From positions 2,170,001 to 2,234,000 of the forward strand of contig NC_019962.1 of assembly GCF_000230735.2 (NCBI RefSeq): a stretch of DNA of 64,000 bases. Direction: 5' to 3'. Below are positions 59,104-64,000 of the stretch, in pieces. The position numbers and the translations under genes are program-made. Position 1 is the first letter of the stretch, and each line of letters opens with the position of its first letter. The notes beneath the pieces were generated by a model. The model made no database searches. It was not told the DNA's origin and was given only the letters and a program-made list of their open reading frames with translations. This DNA comes from Natrinema pellirubrum DSM 15624 (GTDB lineage Archaea; Halobacteriota; Halobacteria; Halobacteriales; Natrialbaceae).

Positions 59104-60330
59104 TCACTCCTCCTCGAGGACCGCCAGCCGCGAGTCACGCAGCAGTACCTTCTTGACGATCGAGGGGTTCTCGAGCAGGCGGTGTTTCGCGTGAGCGCCC
59201 CGGCCGCGTCCCCGACCCTCGCGCTCGGACTGGATTACGTTGAGGAAGTTCTGCTCCTGGAGGATCTCCTGGACCCGGCGCTCCGAGAGGACGTCGAAGT
59301 CGAGCCGGCGGGCGATCTCCTTGTACTGGTTGTAGATGATCTTCGTCGGGAACTCCTTTTCCTGGCTGTTCTCGGTGAGCAGGGTCAGCGAGTAGAGGAT
59401 CGCCTTGGCCTGCTGGGGCGAGCCCTCGATGAGTTCGTTGAAGCGGTCGGCCTCGGTCTTTTCCTTGGCGTCGCGGACGTGGTCGGCCGTCACACGGGTG
59501 TCGTTTCGCTTCTTCGCGATCCGGCCAGCGTTCCGGAGGATGTCGATCGCCTTGCGCGCGTCGCCGTGTTCTTGGGCCGCGAGCGCGGCGGTCAACGGGA
59601 TCACGTCGTCGGAGAGGACACCGTCGTGGAACGCGTCGCGGCGTTTCTCGAGGATTTCGACGAGTTGGTTGGCGTCGTACGGCGAGAAGACGAGTTCGTC
59701 CCGCGAGAGGCTGGACTTGACGCGTTCGGAGAGGTGATCGGGGAAGTCGATCTTGTTCGAGATGCCGATGATACCGATGCTCGAGTCCGAGATCCGGCGG
59801 TTCTCGCCGGCCCGGGAGAGCTTGCGCAACACTTCGTCGTCCTCGAGCATGTCGATCTCGTCTAAGATCACGATCGTCACGTCGGTGCAGTGATCGACGG
59901 CCTGCCAGAGGCGCTTGTAGTAGTCGCCGGTCCCGAGCCCCCGGTCGGGGACGGTGACCCCGCTCGCGTCGGGTTCGTTGACGATCTGAGCGATCGTCTT
60001 GACGATGGAGGCCTCGGTGTTCTGTTCCCCGCAGTCGATGAAGGCGTATTTCACGGTGACGTCGTCGTGTTCGGCCTCGGTGATTACGCGCTGGGTGACC
60101 GACCGCGAGATGAGCGACTTGCCGGTACCGGTCTTGCCGAAGATGAACAGGTGGTTGGGCTCGCTCCCGAAGATCGCCGGGTTCAGGGCGTCTGCAACCC
60201 GTTGCATCTGTTCGTCGCGACCGACGATCCGGTCCGGCCCGGGCAGGTGCGTGATCTCGAGCAGACGCTCGTCGGCGAAGACGGGGTCGTCGTACCGAAA
60301 GAGCGGATCTCGATCGTCGTTGGCGGCCAT
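59104..60330 (-). CDS. orc1: Orc1/Cdc6 replication initiator
   Basis: A 408-residue AAA+ ATPase that recognises origins and loads MCM. Walker A is GKTGTGKS (65-72), Walker B is ILDEID (155-160) and sensor 1 lies at about Asn192 (GIIGISNKIDFPDHL). A C-terminal winged helix (about 310-408) binds ORB elements. The ATG at 60330 is chosen because the acidic N-terminus and the conserved region start there. It is read away from the origin elements that begin 49 bp upstream, the standard haloarchaeal orc-origin arrangement. Confidence 0.96.
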   Translation of the reverse strand: MAANDDRDPLFRYDDPVFADERLLEITHLPGPDRIVGRDEQMQRVADALNPAIFGSEPNHLFIFGKTGTGKSLISRSVTQRVITEAEHDDVTVKYAFIDCGEQNTEASIVKTIAQIVNEPDASGVTVPDRGLGTGDYYKRLWQAVDHCTDVTIVILDEIDMLEDDEVLRKLSRAGENRRISDSSIGIIGISNKIDFPDHLSERVKSSLSRDELVFSPYDANQLVEILEKRRDAFHDGVLSDDVIPLTAALAAQEHGDARKAIDILRNAGRIAKKRNDTRVTADHVRDAKEKTEADRFNELIEGSPQQAKAILYSLTLLTENSQEKEFPTKIIYNQYKEIARRLDFDVLSERRVQEILQEQNFLNVIQSEREGRGRGRGAHAKHRLLENPSIVKKVLLRDSRLAVLEEE

Positions 60331-60378
60331 TGCAGTGGCCGGCCTTTTCAACTCGACTGAAATAAAGCTGTGGAGATC

Positions 60379-60397
60379 GATCGCGGATGTAAACACG
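60379..60397 (+). promoter_or_regulatory. Mini-ORB-like element in the orc1 leader
   Basis: GATCGCGGATGTAAACACG has the TCGCG-NN-TGTAAA core of the other elements. It lies 49 bp upstream of the orc1 start, so initiator binding could also autoregulate the gene. Confidence 0.5.
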
Positions 60398-60500
60398 TCG
60401 GGTAAGCGACTCGAGCGCCCGTTTTCGACTACCTGACCGTCCGTCCAGCGATCCGCCGCCCTCGCGCTTCTAACGCTAAAACCGATCGATTCACACGACG

Positions 60501-60526
60501 GGCACCCCCATCGCGGGTGTAAAACC
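60501..60526 (+). promoter_or_regulatory. ORB-like element with G/C string
   Basis: A CACCCCCA stretch is followed by TCGCGGGTGTAAAACC, the core shared with the other elements. The C5 run corresponds to the halophile-specific G-string described for haloarchaeal ORBs. Confidence 0.6.
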
Positions 60527-60670
60527 GGCGCGTTCGATCACGAAAACCCCAGTACCGACCGATTCAGAGAACTGTGTCGCGGTCACTGCGTGTGGTCCGA
60601 ATCCGAGACTGCAGTCGAAACCGCATCGCTACAGCGGTCGAACGTTCGAATCGGGATTCGCTCGAGGGGG

Positions 60671-60708
60671 CACACCCCGGTCGCGTTTGTAACGGGAAAC
60701 GAGTGGGG
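60671..60708 (+). promoter_or_regulatory. Long ORB element, plus orientation
   Basis: CACACCCC, then TCGCGTTTGTAAC and GAGTGGGG at the far end. It is about 38 bp and nearly identical in layout to the inverted copy at 60800-60839. Confidence 0.7.
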
Positions 60709-60799
60709 TGGTCCGATCAGTATTGCCCGATTTGGGCCGTATGAGGCGAACTATCGAACTGTCTTTCATCCGCGACAGAGGTGTGTTCATGAACAGAAC

Positions 60800-60839
60800 C
60801 CCCACTCGCAATCACGGTTACAAACGCGAGGGGGGTGTG
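60800..60839 (-). promoter_or_regulatory. Long ORB element, inverted orientation
   Basis: The reverse complement reads CACACCCC, then TCGCGTTTGTAAC and GAGTGGGG, matching 60671-60708. The two long ORBs point towards each other across about 90 bp, a typical haloarchaeal origin geometry. Confidence 0.7.
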
Positions 60840-61017
60840 TCCCTCTCTCACTAATTCCAATCCAACCCGTACAGGGCGATACTGGACGAGAACGATCCGG
60901 TTGTACCGGCACAATCAACGGAGAGTCGACGGGGCCACGACTTCGATAGGACCCACAGTCACGGAAACACACTGTCGGAACACTACGATGGGGAGACCGT
61001 TCTATCGGACGACCATG

Positions 61018-61062
61018 TCTCTAGTCTAGTAGTCTCTAGTCTAGTAGTATTTCTAGACTAGT
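61018..61062. repeat. CTAG-rich tandem and inverted repeat beside the origin
   Basis: TCTCTAGTCTAGTAG occurs twice in tandem (61018-61032 and 61033-61047), followed by TTTCTAGACTAGTATA. Six CTAG tetramers fall at 61021, 61026, 61036, 61041, 61053 and 61058; a seventh (62358) lay close behind them before the insertion sequence entered. CTAG is normally rare in haloarchaeal DNA. The stretch is AT-rich. Confidence 0.75.
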
Positions 61063-61067
61063 ATATC

Positions 61068-61074
61068 TAATAGC
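61068..61074. repeat. Target site duplication, left copy
   Basis: TAATAGC directly precedes the left inverted repeat and is repeated exactly at 62352-62358 after the right one. Confidence 0.8.
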
Positions 61075-62351
61075 CTCAGCTTTGCACGTTGAAGTAGGAG
61101 CGTGACGTAGGCGGTGGCAAAGACGGATGATGCCGATTACGGACTTCTTGTCGTGTACGCGTGCGTTCGACGAGTTCGAGTCGCTGTCTCCAGCACAACG
61201 TCATCACGCCAAAACCTACGCCACAGGTCTTGTTGCGGCCAGCAACAAGACCGTGGCGGGCATCGCACGCGAAGTCCTTCCAGCCAACAGCAAACGCGCT
61301 CTCAACAAGTTCCTCACCGAGTACGACTGGGACGAACAGCAGTTCAACCACGAACGCCTTGAAGAACTCCAGAAACACGGTGAAACACGCTGGTCAACGG
61401 ATGGCTACATTATCCTCGACGACACGATCACCGAGAAAGCCGGGGACGAAGTCCCCGGCGTCGGCCACTTCTACGATCACGCCGAAGGTGACACTGTCTG
61501 GGGGCAAGACCTCATCTACGCCTTCTACGCTGACGACAAAACCGCTTACCCGCTCACCTTCCGCCTCTACGAAAAGCAAGACGAGGATGACCAAGACCAC
61601 GACACCAAGTACGACCTCGCCCGCGAGATCATCACCGAACTCGAAGAAGAGGTAGGTGTGCCTGCGAACACCTACCTCTTCGACTCGTGGTTCGCTCACG
61701 ATTCTGGCCTTCCTGAACACATCGAATCCTACGGCAAGGACTGGATCGGCCCGCTCCGGAGCAATCGACAGGTGACTTACGCCGGCAAAGAGCTCCGCGT
61801 CGATGCGCTGGAAGAGCGCATCGACACGGTTGAGCGCGATATTGACGACGAAACCTATCACATCTGGACGAAGAAGCTTCCCGTCTCCCAGTTGGGAGAC
61901 GTGAAGCTGGTCATCGCAGAGAAAGAGACCGACGGAGACGAAGATAACCCGATCAAGTACCTCGCTACGAACAAGACCGACGCACCAACCGCCCACATCA
62001 TTCGCTCCTACGGGATGCGCTGGCGCATCGAGACGTTCTTCGAGGACTCGAAGCAGGATCTCGGCTTGGGAGACTGCGAGCTGCAGACTGACGGAGGTGC
62101 CAGTCGCCACTGGCACCTCCTGATGGCTGCCTACAGTCTCGTTCGTCTTGATCCCGATTCGAGCGCCTTGGGAACGGTTCGCTCGAAGGCGTCATCGCTT
62201 CGAGCGAACCTCGAACACTCCCTGAAGGAAGCCGTCTACAACCTTCTCTCGTGGGTTCGAGACAATGATGACCGCGGTGTTGATGACCTTATGACCGAGA
62301 TCGATCATCTCTTCGTTCACTCAACAACCGAGGCTAGCGTGCAAAGCTGAG
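61075..62351 (+). mobile_element. Complete insertion sequence (1,277 bp)
   Basis: Perfect 14-bp terminal inverted repeats, CTCAGCTTTGCACG at 61075-61088 and CGTGCAAAGCTGAG at 62338-62351, enclose one intact transposase gene and are flanked by the 7-bp duplication TAATAGC. It therefore looks recently inserted and potentially active. It has landed between the origin and the trmJ-like gene, inside the CTAG-rich stretch. I suspect the IS701/IS4-like DDE group; the family name needs a database comparison. Confidence 0.92.
61127..62350 (+). CDS. DDE transposase of the insertion sequence
   Basis: A 407-residue transposase. Acidic catalytic residues are visible as IILDDTITEK (first Asp), YLFDSWFAHDSG (second Asp) and GMRWRIETFFEDSKQDLGLGDCELQ (Glu). 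The start has two adjacent ATGs. The TGA stop lies within the right inverted repeat, so the gene fills the element. The conserved N-terminal SNKTVAGIAREVLP and C-terminal region are uninterrupted, suggesting that it is functional. Its codon use (more AAG, GAA and TCT) is less G+C-biased than that of the neighbours. Confidence 0.9.
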   Translation: MMPITDFLSCTRAFDEFESLSPAQRHHAKTYATGLVAASNKTVAGIAREVLPANSKRALNKFLTEYDWDEQQFNHERLEELQKHGETRWSTDGYIILDDTITEKAGDEVPGVGHFYDHAEGDTVWGQDLIYAFYADDKTAYPLTFRLYEKQDEDDQDHDTKYDLAREIITELEEEVGVPANTYLFDSWFAHDSGLPEHIESYGKDWIGPLRSNRQVTYAGKELRVDALEERIDTVERDIDDETYHIWTKKLPVSQLGDVKLVIAEKETDGDEDNPIKYLATNKTDAPTAHIIRSYGMRWRIETFFEDSKQDLGLGDCELQTDGGASRHWHLLMAAYSLVRLDPDSSALGTVRSKASSLRANLEHSLKEAVYNLLSWVRDNDDRGVDDLMTEIDHLFVHSTTEASVQS

Positions 62352-62358
62352 TAATAGC
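62352..62358. repeat. Target site duplication, right copy
   Basis: TAATAGC is identical to 61068-61074. The remaining gap to 62616 (about 260 bp) holds no gene that I can support. Confidence 0.8.
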
Positions 62359-62616
62359 TAGAGTAGGTGTCCTGAAACGGCAACTGGTCTGGCTCGAGCC
62401 ACCACACGACAGCCGGTCGCGGCCAGTCACGAACGGACTCCTTTTTGCGGTCCCGACCACTACTCCGGCTATGAACCCACGTCTCGCTTCCGTCGCGTCG
62501 GTCGCATCCGTCCCGTCCGGCGGTTTCGGAACGGAGTTACCATCGAACTCGACGACAGCACTCCTCCGACGAGGCATCGAACGATTTCGCGTCTCGGTCG
62601 TCAGCTTTCCGAACCG

Positions 62617-63378
62617 ATGAGTGAGGATGTCCCACCTACCGCGGACGCGACGGCGCGAACCGTGCCTGCCGTCGCCGTCGTCGACGCCCAGTCCCCGGGG
62701 AACGTTGGCACGATCGCCCGCTCGATGAAGAACTTCGGCTTCGAGGAGTTGCTGTTGATCGACCCGCCCGAACTCGATCCCGACGGCGAGGCCTACGGCT
62801 ACGCGGGCCACGCTCGAGAGGACGTCCTACCCGAAGCCGAGGAGATCACGTTCGATCACCTCGTCGAGAACTACCACACGATCGGCTGTACGGCGGTGAC
62901 CAACGAGGACGATCGCAGCCACACGCGATTTCCCTACTCGACCCCCGCGGAGTTGGCCGACCGACTGCCGACCGTCGAGGCACCGACCGCACTCGTGTTC
63001 GGCCGCGAGCGCGTCGGGCTGACCAACGAGGAACTCGCCCGGATCGACGAGATCTGTTCGATCCCCGCGAGCGCGGCCTACCCCGTCCTCAACCTCGGGC
63101 AGGCCGCGACCGTCACGCTCTACGAACTTCGGTCGCTCGCGCTCGAGAAAACACAGTTACCGGACGTCGAACGGGTTCGTGCCCCCGAGGCAACCGTCGA
63201 CCGGCTCTATGGCCAGTGGGATGACCTGCTGACCGAGATCAACCACCCCGACGAGAAACGCGACAAGACGATGCGGATGCTCAGACGGGTGTTCGGTCGG
63301 GCGGACCTGACCGAACGCGAGGCCAACACCCTGCTCGGTCTCCTCCGGCGTGCGACCGAGCGGCCGGCCGAGGACTGA
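62617..63378 (+). CDS. trmJ: TrmJ-type tRNA 2'-O-methyltransferase (SPOUT)
   Basis: A 253-residue SPOUT methyltransferase. The N-terminal VVDAQSPGNVGTIARSMKNFGF and the knot motifs ALVFGRERVGLTNEEL and IPASAAYPVLNLGQAATVTLYEL are those of TrmJ, which methylates the ribose at tRNA position 32. The C-terminal helical part (about 175-253) matches archaeal homologues. The promoter lies between the insertion sequence and the ATG. Confidence 0.9.
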   Translation: MSEDVPPTADATARTVPAVAVVDAQSPGNVGTIARSMKNFGFEELLLIDPPELDPDGEAYGYAGHAREDVLPEAEEITFDHLVENYHTIGCTAVTNEDDRSHTRFPYSTPAELADRLPTVEAPTALVFGRERVGLTNEELARIDEICSIPASAAYPVLNLGQAATVTLYELRSLALEKTQLPDVERVRAPEATVDRLYGQWDDLLTEINHPDEKRDKTMRMLRRVFGRADLTEREANTLLGLLRRATERPAED

Positions 63379-63469
63379 CCGTTGAGGTGGCGCTCGGGCT
63401 GTCAACGCTGCTAAATATCGGCGATAACGGCCGGTACAATAATACGGTTTCAGTGACCATCACCTGACC

Positions 63470-64000
63470 ATGACTACCTATCGCCGACGAGCGACGCTGG
63501 GACTACTTGGAACGGGGATGGCGTTGCTGGCCGGTTGTTCCGGATCGTCCGACGACGGTAACGGCTCCGACGACGACACCGAAGACGAGTCCGACGAATC
63601 GGCCGGTGACGCGGATATCGACGGTGAAAACGGTGACCTTCCCGCCTACGCCTCGATTCTCCCACAGAGCGACGACCCGTCGTACTTCTACGGTGCGATC
63701 GACGGCGCGACGCTCGATACCCTGCTCAACGACGAGGGTGCAGCCGAAGGCAACGAGCCGACGGATCCCCTGCTCGGGAACCCCGTCGTCATGGCAGTTC
63801 TGTTCAGCAACTTCGGCAGTCGCGCCTCCCGCCAGGCCTACGTGAACAACGACCAGACGGCTGCCGACGAGGGCGTGCTGGTCGACGCCAACGGCGTCTA
63901 CGCCGTCAAGGGCCAGTACGATCGGGACGGGCTCGCCGCTGACCTCGAGTCGGCCGGCTACTCCGTCGAGACCGAAACCGACGCGTACGCCCTCTACAGC
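63470..64000 (+). CDS. Tat-type lipoprotein, 5' part (runs off the window)
   Basis: The first 177 codons of a secreted lipoprotein: RRRATLGLLG twin-arginine region, hydrophobic stretch and lipobox Cys23 (LAGC). A low-complexity Asp/Glu/Ser linker follows (about 24-50), then a folded region starting LPAYASILPQSDDPSYFYGAID. It matches no family I can name. A TACAATAATAC element (63435-63445) about 29 bp before the ATG fits a leaderless transcript. The 3' end is beyond 64000. Confidence 0.8.
   Translation, partial: MTTYRRRATLGLLGTGMALLAGCSGSSDDGNGSDDDTEDESDESAGDADIDGENGDLPAYASILPQSDDPSYFYGAIDGATLDTLLNDEGAAEGNEPTDPLLGNPVVMAVLFSNFGSRASRQAYVNNDQTAADEGVLVDANGVYAVKGQYDRDGLAADLESAGYSVETETDAYALYS

Larger units (their letters stand above)
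60331..61074. other. Replication origin region (oriC-like)
   Basis: This is about 740 bp without a gene, next to orc1/cdc6. It contains four elements sharing TCGCG-NN-TGTAA, two of them long, G-tract-flanked and in opposite orientation, and at its right end a CTAG-rich tandem repeat. Together with the initiator gene this marks a chromosomal origin. Short open frames in it are considered spurious. Confidence 0.8.

Noticed and set aside
60835-61029. Short plus-strand frame in the origin region
   Set aside because: Only 64 codons, overlaps ORB and repeat structures, and has no conserved features.

Overview
The window is chromosomal DNA of a halophilic archaeon (class Halobacteria), probably a Natrinema/Haloterrigena-like member of the Natrialbales; the genus is inference. 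The evidence is the very acidic proteins, high G+C with Asp/Glu/Ala-rich coding, a haloarchaeal 16S-tRNA-Ala-23S-5S operon, Tat-dependent lipoproteins, HalOD1 and bacterio-opsin-activator-type regulators, CetZ, archaeal ATP-dependent DNA ligase, Orc1/Cdc6, ribosomal protein S17e, dodecin and F420 (CofD) genes. Many genes have a TATA-like element centred about 27-29 bp before the start codon and no Shine-Dalgarno sequence, as expected for leaderless haloarchaeal transcripts.

Layout. 1-6 kb: 5' part of hisC, a Tat lipoprotein, DNA ligase, a GCS2-like ligase and a berberine-bridge-type FAD oxidase. 6-9 kb: two perfect 8-bp-arm palindromes of DtxR/IdeR type, one lying between the TATA box and the start of a secreted 817-residue protein made of six His-Glu-rich modules plus a blue-copper domain. 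9-18 kb: cofD coupled to a Dus-like barrel, a cupin, a CitG-like/DUF447 pair, S17e, asd, a bat-type regulator with HalOD1, UspA, a D-2-hydroxyacid dehydrogenase and a 42-aa membrane protein. 18-25.6 kb: a geranylgeranyl reductase, then an A1-type haem-copper oxidase locus (coxC, coxA with an extra C-terminal membrane domain, coxB) enclosing a Mn catalase and small genes. 25.6-31.7 kb: a possible structured RNA, then the rRNA operon on the minus strand with its terminator, processing stems and about five regularly spaced promoters.

32-42 kb: housekeeping and small genes: membrane metal-hydrolases, hisD, an IscA-type protein, dodecin, a tandem pair of related membrane proteins, an alanine-glyoxylate-type aminotransferase, UspA proteins and MscS. 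42-51 kb: a sugar uptake and catabolism cluster (TrmB-type regulator, binding protein with a one-base frameshift, two permeases, ATPase, Gfo/Idh/MocA dehydrogenase, sugar-phosphate isomerase). 51-59 kb: HalOD1, photolyase, CetZ, MBL-fold protein, a broken zinc-ribbon gene, then pterin genes (mptE-like, folP) and a degenerate AMP-ligase. 59-63.4 kb: orc1/cdc6 with an adjacent replication origin carrying four ORB-like elements, a CTAG-rich repeat cluster, an intact insertion sequence with 7-bp target duplication, and TrmJ-type tRNA methyltransferase. The window ends inside a Tat lipoprotein gene.

No CRISPR array, prophage or obvious large horizontally acquired island was seen. The least explained elements are the iron-box-controlled modular copper protein, the structured intergenic RNA candidate, and the CTAG-rich repeats beside the origin.
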